Origin: Toxonevra muliebris
Taxonomy: Eukaryota > Arthropoda > Insecta > Diptera > Pallopteridae
Length of the DNA: 64,000 nt
Reading direction: 5' to 3'
Assembly (NCBI GenBank): GCA_963691655.1
Contig: OY829326.1
Span: 23,176,878 to 23,240,877, forward strand
The translations under genes were made by a program, and so were the position numbers. Each line of letters opens with the position of its first letter. Within the stretch, counting starts at the first letter, position 1. The notes under the pieces were generated by a model, which was not told the DNA's origin, ran no database searches, and was given only the letters and a program-made list of their open reading frames with translations. This document shows, piece by piece, positions 46,915-64,000 of the stretch.

Positions 46915-49900
46915 ATGCCTATTTTAATCAAAACGTAAGTACACAAATAAGTATTTTAGAATATCTGTACAATTACCTATGCATTCACTAGTTTCGTTCT
47001 CTTATTTTAATAATTGGCAAATGCATTGCCAACTACCTGAAAAATAGTACAATAAAGAAATTCCCAATGTAGTTGTAGCTGTGGTAGAAATATTGCAGAG
47101 TAAAAATATCAACAAAATTATAAATTACACCCACTAGTGCATACACGGATTGGTTAGAATGATAACGCATTTCCTATTTGCGATAATATCTCAGCTATTA
47201 TGATTGTTCCACCTCAGTTTAACAATTTTTTAAAGGGAACGAACAAATTAAAAAATGCAAAATTTTTATCAAATGATGCAGTGAAACACACGGCACATGT
47301 CTTTTATAGTTACTATGTAATTTCATGTGCTACACACTCCCAGAAACTGAGTTGCAATACCTTTTTACTGTTTTGGTTGAAAAACATACATACACCAACT
47401 CACACTCTTGTTTATTTGTACCAATTTTTTAATAATCATTTTAACCTTCAACGGTGCAATTAGCCATGAACACAAATTGTGAACAACTGTTTTCACGAAG
47501 AATTGCAGTGTATAACGGGGATCAATGCCAAAGAATACCATGTATTCTTAACCGAAAAATCTTCCATCTGGCAACTATTGTACAGTTTTACAATCAGTCG
47601 TAAAATAATTTTTTGGTTGAAGAGGTTCCGTGTTTTAAATTGTGAAATTAAAATTATACGAAATAAAAACAATTCAAAATACAATGGCACCGCCAAAGAA
47701 ATCCAAAAAAGATCGTATTAGTGGTGAGAAATTTGGTAAGTTAGAAAGCCAACAAGAAGTTTTACTAAAATAAGTAAATCCCATTGCAAATTTGTGTTTT
47801 AGCGAAAAAACGGCGTGCTGAAGATGAGGCATACACTCAACTAGTGGACGACAACGATTCCCTGACATCGGATAATGTAAATGAATCGGATGGAATTCCC
47901 GGTGCTGCATCTAAGAATGCTGAAACAAATGATGATGGCATAATGACCGATGAATACGGCGCCAAAGATTATCGCTCTCAAATGGAACTGAAAATCGATC
48001 ATGGTAATCGTCCACTTTGGGTAGCACCCAATGGCCATGTGTTCCTCGAATCATTTTCACCCGTATACAAGCATGCACATGATTTCTTAATTGCTATATC
48101 TGAGCCAGTTTGTCGGCCTGAACATTTGCACGAATATAAATTGACTGCTTACAGTTTGTATGCTGCTGTTTCTGTGGGTTTGCAGACCCATGACATTGTT
48201 GAGTACTTAAAGCGTCTTAGTAAGACAAGCATTCCAGAGGGCATCATTGAGTTCATTAAACTGTGTACGCTTTCATATGGCAAAGTGAAGTTAGTGCTGA
48301 AGCACAACAAGTAAGTAGAGAACTGGAAATGACGAGAAAGTTTCAACTAATAATTCTCGTTTTTTCGTAGATATTTTATTGAGTCTCCACATCCAGAAAT
48401 CTTGCAAAAACTATTAAAGGATCCCGTTATACAACAGTGCCGTCTTAAACGCGAAGAAGGCGATGGTTTCATACAAGGTACATTGGAGAGCAAAGCCATT
48501 ACACAATTCGGCACAAAATTGCCACCAGTAGCTGGTGATAAACCCGCAAACGCACCTGCTACTTCTACCGACTCGAATGAAACCACTACTGCTACCACTA
48601 TCACTAATTCTGATGGTTCTACCTCTGTGCCTGAAGATATTACCAATTTCTATGATAAGATCGATAACGAAGAAGAAGATGAGGATGAGGCCAATTTGAA
48701 AACGGTCTCCTTTGAAGTGAATCAAGAAAAAATTGAAGTAATTCAGAAACGTTGCATCGAGATTGAGCATCCATTGCTGGCTGAATATGATTTTCGCAAT
48801 GATACGCACAATCCGGATATAAATATTGATCTGAAGCCTGCGGCAGTGTTACGACCATACCAGGAGAAAAGTTTGCGTAAAATGTTTGGCAATGGGCGTG
48901 CACGTTCTGGTGTTATTGTGCTGCCCTGTGGTGCAGGTAAATCGCTTGTCGGTGTCACCGCTTGCTGCACTGTACGCAAGCGCGCTCTCATACTCTGTAA
49001 TAGTGGTGTGTCTGTCGAACAGTGGAAGCAACAATTTAAAATGTGGTCTACTGCCGACGATAGCATGATTTGTCGTTTCACCTCCGAGGCTAAAGATAAA
49101 CCAATGGGTTGTGGTGTTTTGGTAACAACTTATTCCATGATAACGCACACTCAGAAACGCTCATGGGAGGCAGAGCAAACAATGCGTTGGCTACAAGAAC
49201 AGGAATGGGGTATTATGGTGCTCGATGAAGTGCACACTATACCAGCAAAAATGTTTCGTCGTGTATTGACCATTGTACAATCTCATTGCAAATTGGGTCT
49301 TACGGCAACGCTGTTGCGTGAGGATGACAAAATTGCTGATTTAAATTTCTTAATTGGTCCAAAGTTATACGAAGCTAATTGGTTGGAACTGCAGAAGAAG
49401 GGATACATTGCACGTGTGCAATGTGCAGAGGTATGGTGTCCCATGTCACCTGAATTTTATCGTGAATATCTAACTACAAAAACCTCCAAGAAAATGTTAC
49501 TTTACGTTATGAACCCGTCGAAATTTCGCAGTTGCCAATTCTTAATAAAATATCATGAAAAACGTGGCGATAAAACAATTGTATTCTCGGATAATGTATT
49601 TGCGTTGAAACATTATGCTATAAAAATGAATAAACCCTTCATTTATGGACCTACCTCTCAGAATGAACGTATACAGATTTTGCAGAATTTCAAATTTAAT
49701 CAGAAGGTAAATCGTTATAACTTCTTTCTGCTTCTCTCTTTCTATCTGTCACTCTTTTGCTTATGAATTGTTACTCTTCCAGGTCAACACGATTTTCGTC
49801 TCAAAAGTGGCCGATACAAGTTTCGATTTACCCGAGGCAAATGTGCTGGTACAAATCTCCTCACATGGTGGCTCGCGTCGTCAGGAGGCACAACGTCTTG

Positions 49901-51038
49901 GTCGTATTTTGCGCGCGAAAAAGGGCGCAATCGCTGAAGAGTATAATGCCTTCTTTTACACACTCGTCTCGCAAGATACCCTGGAAATGAGTTATTCGCG
50001 TAAACGCCAACGTTTCTTAGTCAATCAAGGTTACAGCTATAAAGTGATTACACATTTAAGCGGCATGGACACAGATCCAGATCTCTTCTATAAAACACGC
50101 GAAGAGCAATCACAATTGCTGCAGCAAGTTTTGTCAGCCTCCGATTTGGATTGTGAAGATGAAAAAGTACCCGGCGAAGCGGGTTACCGTCCTGGCGGTT
50201 CGGGCGGCTCGAAACGCGCGGGTGGCTTGAGTTCAATGTCGGGCGGGGATGATGCGATTTATTATGAGCATCGCCGCAAACATTTGGGAAATAATATACA
50301 TCCACTCTTTAAAAAGTTCCGAGGATAATTTATGCATAGGTATTAAGATTCTTGTTTGCAAGCTTTTGAAGCTTCTATTTTTTGCATCTATACTGCAACC
50401 TAATAAAAAGTGTAAAATTTAAAACAAATTTGTTTTTGTATCCTATGAATGTTTTCAACGTTAGGTAATGTCGTGGAAATGCTTGTCAGACTTAACCTCA
50501 TTGTGAAGAAACATAACATTTTAAAAATGTATAACTCATCTTTTCAGGCGTTCCACATCTGCATCATCTAGTGAATGGGCTATCATCGAACTTCAAGGCG
50601 ATTTAGAAGTGCGCACCAACGAAGACATGCACGATCAGTTTATTGGCGATCTATACTACAATAAATATGGGCACCCGGTAAGTGATTGTAATCTAAACTT
50701 TTATTAGATTTATATAAAATACCAAATCCACCACGCAGATACTCATTATTGGCCATCATATTTTACAAGGACGTGAACAAAAATTAGACAAACCTTTTGC
50801 TGTGATGGAGAAATCAAAGACCAATGATGGTCAACATTTGCTCGATGCCACTGCAACAAATTTAGATGCAAGTATATTGAGCCAAACTACCGATCGCACA
50901 ATGCTTGATAGCACTGTAGCGCTGGAGAATAAATCACGTCAATGCACTGAATACACAGTGCGTGCTGTATGCACCAAGAAGCTGATATTTAAATCACGCC
51001 CTAAGCCAATTATAGCAAATGTAGCCAAAACTGTTTAA
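46915..51038 (+). CDS. CHTF8: CHTF8/Ctf8, subunit of the CTF18 clamp-loader
   Basis: Ctf8 binds Dcc1 and Ctf18 in an alternative RFC complex that loads PCNA at forks and supports sister-chromatid cohesion. Exons 46915-46934, 50548-50677 and 50739-51038 join in phase to 149 residues. The tiny first exon encodes MPILIK and ends AC|GTAAGT; exon 2 begins G|CGT, completing Thr and giving [20 protein letters not shown]. This matches the family start, a short hydrophobic strand, a linker, then EWxxxELQG. Later motifs: [28 protein letters not shown] and [16 protein letters not shown]. The family is about 120 residues in humans; the extra length is a linker of about 25 residues. No ATG gives a good start close to exon 2, so the distant first exon is preferred. 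The whole of haywire lies inside intron 1 on the same strand. Confidence 0.8.
46935..47683. other. CHTF8 intron 1 left part / haywire upstream region
   Basis: About 750 bp without a coding frame, presumably carrying the haywire promoter and 5'UTR. Small frames here are A/T-composition artefacts. Confidence 0.5.
47684..50328 (+). CDS. hay: haywire, XPB/ERCC3 helicase of TFIIH
   Basis: 3'-5' DNA helicase/translocase subunit of TFIIH, acting in promoter opening by RNA polymerase II and in nucleotide excision repair. Four exons (47684-47735, 47803-48310, 48371-49706, 49783-50328) give 813 residues, close to the fly protein. Order: basic start [18 protein letters not shown]-terminal XPB domain ([17 protein letters not shown]); acidic linker; helicase motif I PCGAGKS at residue 372; motif II DEVH at 472; [10 protein letters not shown] with the RED motif; thumb region; motif [15 protein letters not shown]-terminal [13 protein letters not shown] and PLFKKFRG. 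All catalytic motifs are intact. The Thr/Ala-rich segment near 48530-48630 is less conserved. It sits wholly inside CHTF8 intron 1; an AATAAA lies at 50402-50407. Confidence 0.97.
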
Positions 51039-51157
51039 AATAGTAAAGTAGTTAATATGTGTATTTGTTTTTAGAAAACTCAGTTTTACAATTATTTTAA
51101 TTTAATATTACGTAAAATTCAAATAAAAAATTGTTCGCGTCCACGTTTACACATTTT
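51039..51157. terminator. Overlapping 3' ends of CHTF8 and E(z)
   Basis: Only 119 bp separate the two facing stop codons. A plus-strand AATAAA is at 51122-51127, close to the E(z) stop, and a minus-strand ATTAAA-type signal (TTTAAT) near 51097-51103. The mature 3'UTRs almost certainly overlap in antisense. Confidence 0.5.
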
Positions 51158-57189
<6,032 letters not shown>

Positions 57190-57803
57190 ATGGAACCCTC
57201 TGCCTGCGAAGGTAAAAGTAAAACAAATAAATTTGGTTATTTAAGGAAACATTTTTAAACTTATTCTTTATATTCATAAAGATTTAAAAGCTTTTGAGCG
57301 ACGTCTCACAGAAGTCGTATCATCATACAGACCCTCAACGCTTCGTTGGCGAAGTAAGTAAAAAAAAAAGAATTTCCAACATTTATCAAACTAATAAAAA
57401 ACCCCTTTCTCTTCTCATACTTCGTTGTATACTTAACTTCGTAGTAGTCCTTGCGGCCATCTCGCTTTGCACAGCCATCGGTGCTTGGTATTGGCTGCGA
57501 GATCCACAAACATCGCTAGTTCCACTCATGGAATCATTGTTTATTCATCCTATATTTGCATTTGCCACACTGACGCTAAGTAAGTCACAGTCGATACATC
57601 GATCGATCACCTGCAAATCTTTATAACTATAACATGATATTTTTGATTTTCTTCCAGTTGTTTTATTTATTTTTGGAGTACATAAACTTGTGATTGCGCC
57701 GCAAATCATTACAATGCGTATGCGTGTTGTGCTTTGCGACTTCAATATGAGCTGCGATGATACGGGGAAACTGATATTGAAACCACGACCGAACAACAAT
57801 TGA
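57190..57803 (+). CDS. CNEP1R1: CNEP1R1 (TMEM188), regulator of the lipin phosphatase
   Basis: Small membrane protein of the nuclear envelope/ER that binds and activates the phosphatase CTDNEP1 (Dullard), which dephosphorylates lipin and so controls lipid synthesis and nuclear membrane growth. Four exons (57190-57211, 57282-57353, 57445-57579, 57658-57803) give 124 residues; the human protein is 125. Reads MEPSACE then [24 protein letters not shown], first membrane segment [18 protein letters not shown], second [20 protein letters not shown], then [20 protein letters not shown] and KPRPNNN. The [16 protein letters not shown] end is the family signature. The exon 3 acceptor (TTCGTAG) is chosen because it gives exactly the family length. 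Confidence 0.93.
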
Positions 57804-59240
57804 AGAGCTTAACAATAGCAGCGTTGTCAATGAAGCCTACTGGCATCGAAATTGTTGGTTATTTTTTTTTTTTTTTATTTAATTTAGCTAAAGTGTTTCT
57901 TGCGTTTCGAATCGAATAATTTATTTGAATTGTAAGACTCTAACAACATATTTTTGCTATTTTCTTGCTAATCGTGTTTTTGTCCCTATACATACATTGT
58001 AAGTTGTAAGCAATATATAAACAAATAATTTTTAAATCTATCTTCCAGCGTATAATTGCACATAATTTCATGAATTCAATTTTTTCATAAAAAATTGTAT
58101 TGAATCTAAGAAATAATGTATAATTATACGGGATAAATATAAGTGCATGCATATGTAAAGCATAACTTCAGACATATGTATGCGCTAGATGTATGTGTAA
58201 TGTGAATGTTAGTTAATTTAAATTACAAGTAATTACTTACAAATTTAATTATGTGTTGTTGGGAAGATTAATTTTATTTTTATTTTTTTGTAAATTTTGC
58301 CAAAGCAATTCCATAATGTGAAGTGTATTAAACTCATACAAATTGATCTAATAAGTGGATACAACATCAAAATTTTTATATTTTTATGCAGTCCTATAAA
58401 GCGCAAAATCAATCCACTTGTGTCCCATATTAAAATCTTTTTTTGATTTCAATCGATAGTCGATTTCAGTACATGGCTGATAATGTAATATTTGTAAATG
58501 CGAGTAATTGCATAGGAATTACGTGTTTTTTTAAATGAATTTGTATTTTGTAAATACTTTGAAATTATTATAATTTAATGGTGAAATAATAAACAAAATG
58601 ACTACTATCATATTTTACCAAATTTGAAGTTAATTTCGTTTTTTATAGTTTTATTTTTAATCGAGTTGATTCATACAATCCAAATTTAGTTTTTCATTGC
58701 ATTATTCATAATCGCCATCGAGGGGCAATTCTTCGGTTTGGTAAATAATCTTACCTCACAATCTGCTACCACTATTTACTAATATGACGCACAACAGCCC
58801 ATAGCCCATAATTCATTTTATTTGCAATTTTTTTTACAATAATAAGCAAATGTGTTAACTAGCAATTATAATATTTACAGTAAAAACACATTATAATCAA
58901 ATTCAAATTTATAAATTAGACGAGTTGTGTTAATAAAGCAGTTATATAATAAATGATGTATTAAAATGGTACTGATGAAGGTAAAATTAATAAAAAGCCG
59001 AAGTTGCGGAAGATGTAATACATCGAACCAATCAATCAATTTAATAATAATATATTTATTCCACGGATATTGTCAACAAGAGAGAAATATTTTATAAAAC
59101 CGACTGTAAGCTTTCAGAAACCACCTACGGAGTAATCTGCACCGACGGAAATTAAACTTAAATACGTTGAATCAGATAAAATTTTGTTCGATTATAGTAC
59201 CAAATGTTTTTCTATCTGAAACAGCCGTAATCATGGTAGA
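57804..59240. other. Downstream intergenic DNA, no clear gene
   Basis: CNEP1R1 3'UTR and A/T-rich DNA. One weak minus-strand terminal-exon candidate is at 58702-58749, reported under findings. Confidence 0.45.
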
Positions 59241-59319
59241 CGAACATCTTTTTTTTGAAGACCCACAGATTTGTGATTGTGAAACTCGAACTTATAGTCC
59301 AAGAGCCCGTGCCAAAAAA

Positions 59320-59725
59320 AGTCTCTGACTTTCTAAAGGCTAGTTTTGTAATATGTTGTTATACTAGTGAAATACATGAACATACTCTGGTCAGTCAGGT
59401 TTTGGTTAGAACAGTTGGCACAGGTGAGCTTTCAAACATGTCGAAAATACGACGTAAGTGCAACGGTTTTCTAAAGGCTGAAACTTTATATACAGGTTAT
59501 CTATTCAATAAAAAACATAATTCCGTGAGTCAGTCAGATTTTCGTTAGAACGGGGCCCGTCAGTCAGGCTTCAAGTTTGTATGAAAAAAATCTTTTGCAA
59601 CGGCTTTCTAAAATCTAAAAAAAAAAAAAATTAAGAAGTTTATCAATAATCAATGGAAAATTTAGTCAGTCAACTTTTTGATAGAACAACGCTTGTCAGT
59701 CATGGCATATAAGTCCAGTCGGTAG
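59320..59725. repeat. Tandem repeat of about 130-140 bp, three diverged copies
   Basis: Units share TTTCTAAAGGCT (59327, 59468, 59603) followed about 70-75 bp later by GTCAGTCAGNTTTNGNTAGAAC and a further GTCAGTCA. Copies differ by small indels. A plus-strand frame (59255-59548) crosses two copies and is not considered a gene. Confidence 0.7.
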
Positions 59726-60104
59726 AGTAAAAAATGCACCAAAAGTTCATAAAAAATCTTATAAAACAGAGAATTTTGTACTTTATATCCCCTTCAAAAC
59801 CCATTTTGATTACTCTTCACAGCTTGTTTGGTTTTCGAGTAATTCAATTTTTCCTATAGGCTCCGCACTCAAAAATTCAATAAATATCTGATTTCAATGA
59901 AATTTTATGCAAAACACCTATAAAAACTTAGGATCTTCTGTTATTGCTAATAAAGGCTAGAATATAATTACCATATTCCGAAGAAATTGTGATTCTCTTT
60001 TGACCAAACGTGTTTTCTTTAATTAACAATTGCTCTCTCTCTCTCTCTTTCTCCACACGTAGACTTCCACATGCATACGCTCTCCCACTATTTACATATA
60101 TCGC

Positions 60105-60342
60105 TCATTTACTAAAAGACTGTCATAAGTCAAAAAATACGATTTTTGAGTTAATGATGCAGAAATATTCATTATGTCACGCTTCATATTGTGTAAAAAT
60201 TTCATATTAATATCTTGTATACTCAGCGCGTGAGAACTATAAGATTTCTTCTTTTTTGTGCAAAGTGAGAGTCAATTGAAAACTTTTAAAGCGCTTTCTG
60301 CAAAATCGTGTTTTTTGAGTTATGGCAGTCTTTTAGTAAATG
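60105..60342. repeat. Inverted repeat, 38-bp arms
   Basis: TTTACTAAAAGACTGTCATA at 60108 and onward is repeated inverted at 60302-60340 (TATGGCAGTCTTTTAGTAAA at its end) with a few mismatches and about 155 bp between. It may be a MITE of about 235 bp. Confidence 0.65.
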
Positions 60343-60884
60343 TGCAATACAATATTTGCGAGAGTAAACTAATAATTTTAGTATGAATTATAACAAGGTT
60401 CTGTAAAACAAAAAAAGCTCTGTTAATGTGCGAAGGAACTCTTAGCTGCTCTTTACTCTTACGTTCTCACACACATACTAGTACTATTATAGCGCAACAG
60501 CCCATGGAGTGCCTAGATCGAGCTTAACATACATATGTATATGTGAATAGTATATGTGAAAGGTATGAGAGCGCTATCCAAAGTTCTGTAAATCTATAAA
60601 ATCTACAGAGCTTTGGGATAAAATTTGAATTTTGTAATTTTATTCGGAAATTTTCCCGTTAGTCTAGTCGGTAGAGTAAAAAACTCCACCAAAAGTTCAT
60701 AATATTTCTTATCTGAAATTTTTCTTCAGTAATTGTTAGTGGGGGTATGATAGATTGAGAAACCACAAAAATCAGTTCTGGGGCTGCAGAGCAACCCCCC
60801 CAAAAAACCCCCCTTTTGGTGAAAAATAATAACTGGTTAACCGTAGGAGATATCAAAAAAATTCTTACTACGAAAACAAAGCCT

Positions 60885-61785
60885 GAGCAATTTCTTAAAA
60901 AAAAGGTATTAAGTATTTTTTTCGTATATGTCATAGTTTTCGAGATATTCAGTATTTAAAATATTGCAAACTTTGTACTTTGGATGTATTGTGGATGCAC
61001 GCGCATCTTTGTTTATTTGAATTTTTGCGTGCGGAGCCAATGGGAAAAATTGAATTACTCGAAAACCAAACAAGCTAGGAAGAAAAATCAAAAAGGGTTT
61101 TGAAGAGGATATAAAGTACATTTTCATTGACTACGGATGATTTTTGGTATATAAACATAATAATATAGTATTGTTGCCTGTTGTTTTTTGATGCTTAAAC
61201 TATTTACAGGCCTTATAAAAATAACTGGTTTCACTATATGTTATAAATGTAGTATCTTTTAGTTCAAGACATTACTTCTTATTGTATTTGATGTTCTTTT
61301 TTTTTAATGCAATTTTTTAACTTTTAAATTGTTAGGAAATATTGCTAAAAGAAATGTGAGCTTTATATTCAATTAGTTTGGGTCTTTTATTTATTTTTAG
61401 GAAACAATTAAAAATTTGCAAAAATCTGGCTAATTTTAGTATGCTACTAAAATTGCAAAATGTGAATGTTTTTATTTCTAACCTTTTCTGCATTTTCTGC
61501 AGTAATGTCTTGAACTAAAAGAAGAAAATGACAGAGAATGTTGTATTTTATATCCCCTCCAAAATCCCTTTCGATTTTTCTTCCTAGCTTGTTTGGTTTT
61601 CGAGTAATTAAATTTTTCCTATAGGCTGCGTGCGCAAAATTTCAAATAAACAAAAAATGCGCGCGCATCCACAGTACATCCAAAGTACAAAATTTGCAAT
61701 TTCTTAAAGATTGAAAATCTCGAGAACTATGACATATATGAAAAAATTAACCAATACCTTTTTTTTTTAGGAAATCACGCAACCT
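60885..61785. mobile_element. Foldback element with about 230-bp inverted arms
   Basis: The left arm 60885-61127 and right arm 61536-61785 are inverted copies (shared words: CGAAAACCAAACAAGCTAGG, TTTGTACTTTGGATGTA, GTGGATGCACGCGCAT). Inner arms also pair: TCTTTTAGTTCAAGACATTACT near 61254 with AGTAATGTCTTGAACTAAAAGA near 61501. A third, partial copy lies at 59775-59890 in the right-arm orientation. No coding frame lies between the arms. Confidence 0.75.
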
Positions 61786-63708
61786 TTTTTTTTGTAGAGA
61801 TTACTTTTTTATATATCTTCAACGTAAAATAGTAAAAAAAATGGCTTTTAGTAAAAAAGTGGCGTTTTCACCAAAGGGAGGTCTTTTTTTTATTTCTGAT
61901 AATGTACTGTTTCTGTCAATCGGATTAAAAATTTTTTGATTACAATCGAAAAAAGTCGAAAAAATGTGGAATTTACCTTTTTTGGAAATCACTCACTTCA
62001 AACTGTTCCATTCAGATTAAAAAAAAAAAATTATTTTACACATTTTTAAGATAACGTGGTTCATTTCTTGTGTAAATTAGTGTAATTTTTAGTCGGTCAG
62101 AGGTCATCCATTGGGCATAAGTATTATAAAAACGTGTTCCAAATATTAGCTTGATCTATCGAATAATTTTTGAGTAATCGTTTGCATCGATTTTCAAGAT
62201 AATCGCGTTTAAAATTTCGGAGAGGGAGTGCAGGGAGCAGAGGTGAGTCACGCTTACAGGCTCTTATGACGTAATTTTTGAGAATTGACGGAATCGTATT
62301 CGACAGGTTTCAAACTATAAATTTATGTTTTTCAAGCCCCTAGTAATGAATCCCCCACAATTTTCAGGTCATCGCATAGGGCGTGAATGATTAAACCATC
62401 AAATAAAAGTAGACATACATACATACTTATACATATACTTGTCTTCACGAGTATAAGAAAAAGTGAGGAAGAAATATCAGGACAAAAAAATCCGTCAAGG
62501 TTCCACACATGTGAATATGGCAGTCATATTCATGATCTTCCTGTATCTGTGTCTATAATCAGAGATTTGTCTGTCAGTTAAGTATTCTAAAAAATTTGTA
62601 TAACTCAAATAAAACAAACTATTTAAAGATGACAACTTTTCTTTATTTTTTGTTTCTGTTGCTTCAATTTTACTTATAATAAATACTTTGCTTTTGTTTT
62701 TTTTGGTACAAATATTATTATTACATATATTCATCTATTATTCAGTTATGCTCTTTTTTCAGTTTTAGTATTATTAATTATACATAATTTATGCGCATTT
62801 CTTTAATTTTATATATTTTCGGTGAAAAATTTCTTATAAAATGTTGTAAAATATAATTAAATGCATTAATTTTTTGTGGCTGTCGATTTTGGAACGTTTT
62901 AAAATGCCATCAAATATGTTCTGGTATTGAATTTGGAAAAATATGTTTGTTTTTTTGTTTTTATAATAGAAAAAGATTTTTAAGCCAGTAGCAAATACTG
63001 AAATTATGAAAATATATTTCAAATATTTCAATAGCGTCTTTAGAATTTAAAAAGTATGATTATTTATTATTTTTGTTTTGTTTTAATAAAAGTTATCAAA
63101 TTTAGATAAATATTAATTATTTTGCTTAAGTTTTTATAATCTCTTTATTTTGGGAAAGGGAATATTTGAATATATATATATATATATTTTTTATTGATAA
63201 ATTTAAAAAAAAAACTTTGCGCTAAAATTTTTGTGTTAATTATTTTAATTTAATATTTATTTATTTTTAAAATACTTAATTTTTAAACTAACTTTTCTTG
63301 CAATTTATTAACTAAATGTTGTTGTTCTTGTGTAATTTTCGTTTGATATATATTTTGTGGTGTTCTTTTTATATATTATTTTATTTTTTATTATAAAGCT
63401 TAAAAAATATTTTAACAATTAAAGAATCAGATATGAGAGGCAGGGTATAGCAAGTTGAAGAGGAGCGAAAGAAAATTATCTGTTGGTAAATGCACCTTAC
63501 TTTGTTGCTCAGAAAGAAAATGTTAAGAGCTTAATTTTTGAGTTTACAAAATTCCTTGTTGGAAAGGGAATTGATGAAGCTATAAGTATGTCAATAAGAA
63601 ATGCTTAGAATTAAATGGTCTATTAATGATTTTATATTATTCCTATGGATTTTTGGGTTGGTGATAATTTATAACAATTAGCGATATAGTATTTTCGAAA
63701 ATTTCAAT
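61786..63708. other. A/T-rich DNA, no gene seen
   Basis: No convincing exon. The frame 62387-62581 ends in ordinary-looking sequence but has no acceptor or homology I can support. Confidence 0.4.
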
Positions 63709-63880
63709 CTATTTTCTTGTATCACTACTTTCATCTATCGACTGGTCTATTTTTCTTGATAATTGCTTTCTAAGAACACCGTGATGCAAAAAGTTAAAAC
63801 AATCCAGAACGTCTATACGAGGTAAACATAATTCAGCATTAATCTCTAGACATTTTCCTTCTGGGTACGTTTCTGTTAAT
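63709..63880 (-). CDS. Terminal exon of an unrecognised gene (partial)
   Basis: On the minus strand a good acceptor (TAGTTTCTTTAG) is followed by one base completing an upstream codon and then 56 open codons and a TAG. The peptide has ordinary protein composition, LTETYPEGKCLEINAELCLP then RIDVLDCFNFLHHGVLRKQL and SRKIDQSIDESSDTRK, unlike the low-complexity chance frames around it. The rest of the gene would lie beyond the right edge of the window. I do not recognise the family. Confidence 0.45.
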
Positions 63881-64000
63881 CTAAAGAAACTATTATTATT
63901 TTAAAACATTTGGTACAAAAGAATGAGTACAAAGTGAGAAGAAAGAAATTTTTTTTTTTAGAAATAATTCGTTCAAACAAAAATACAATGTAAATTATGA

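Noticed and set aside
47200..47463. 87-residue plus-strand frame before haywire
   Set aside because: A/T-driven composition, no similarity, lies in the presumed haywire upstream region.

Overview
The window is a piece of an insect nuclear genome, most likely a higher fly (Brachycera) and plausibly a tephritid-like fruit fly. This rests on very AT-rich intergenic DNA, short GT-AG introns of about 57-80 bp, many microsatellites, decayed mariner/Tc1 transposons, and spliced proteins that read as close relatives of Drosophila Rbfox1, haywire and Enhancer of zeste. Species is inference. All splice sites were read by eye from GT/AG signals, reading phase and family similarity; no transcript evidence was available.

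Left half (about 1-35.2 kb, plus strand): the 3' part of the RNA-splicing regulator Rbfox1 (A2bp1). Seven C-terminal coding exons are clear (22681-35190). Up to three further exon-like islands (1835-1876, 7858-7878, about 14938-15196) lie upstream in what look like giant introns. The RRM exons are not in the window. The introns are full of transposon debris: a dead mariner nested in a palindromic element, a Harbinger-like MITE (TAA duplication), a piggyBac-like MITE (TTAA duplication), a tRNA-derived SINE, a dead DD37E-type element and several foldback repeats. From 35.2 to about 41 kb is an extremely A/T-rich stretch that probably holds the Rbfox1 3'UTR, with a degenerate tandem repeat at 38.4-39.3 kb.

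Right half (43.9-57.8 kb): a compact block of housekeeping and chromatin genes. In order: a MADF-domain gene (+), UQCC1 (-), CHTF8/Ctf8 (+) whose first exon lies upstream of haywire and whose remaining exons lie downstream, so that hay (XPB helicase, +) sits wholly inside its first intron, E(z) (-), and CNEP1R1 (+). Neighbours alternate between convergent and divergent, with a 119-bp gap between the stop codons of CHTF8 and E(z). E(z) carries a dead Tc1-like element in its third intron and a low-complexity repeat expansion in its second exon.

Right edge (57.8-64 kb): no complete gene. It holds a 130-140 bp degenerate tandem repeat (59.3-59.7 kb), two inverted-repeat structures (60.1-60.3 and 60.9-61.8 kb), and near the end an open terminal exon (63709-63880, minus) of an unrecognised gene running off the window.
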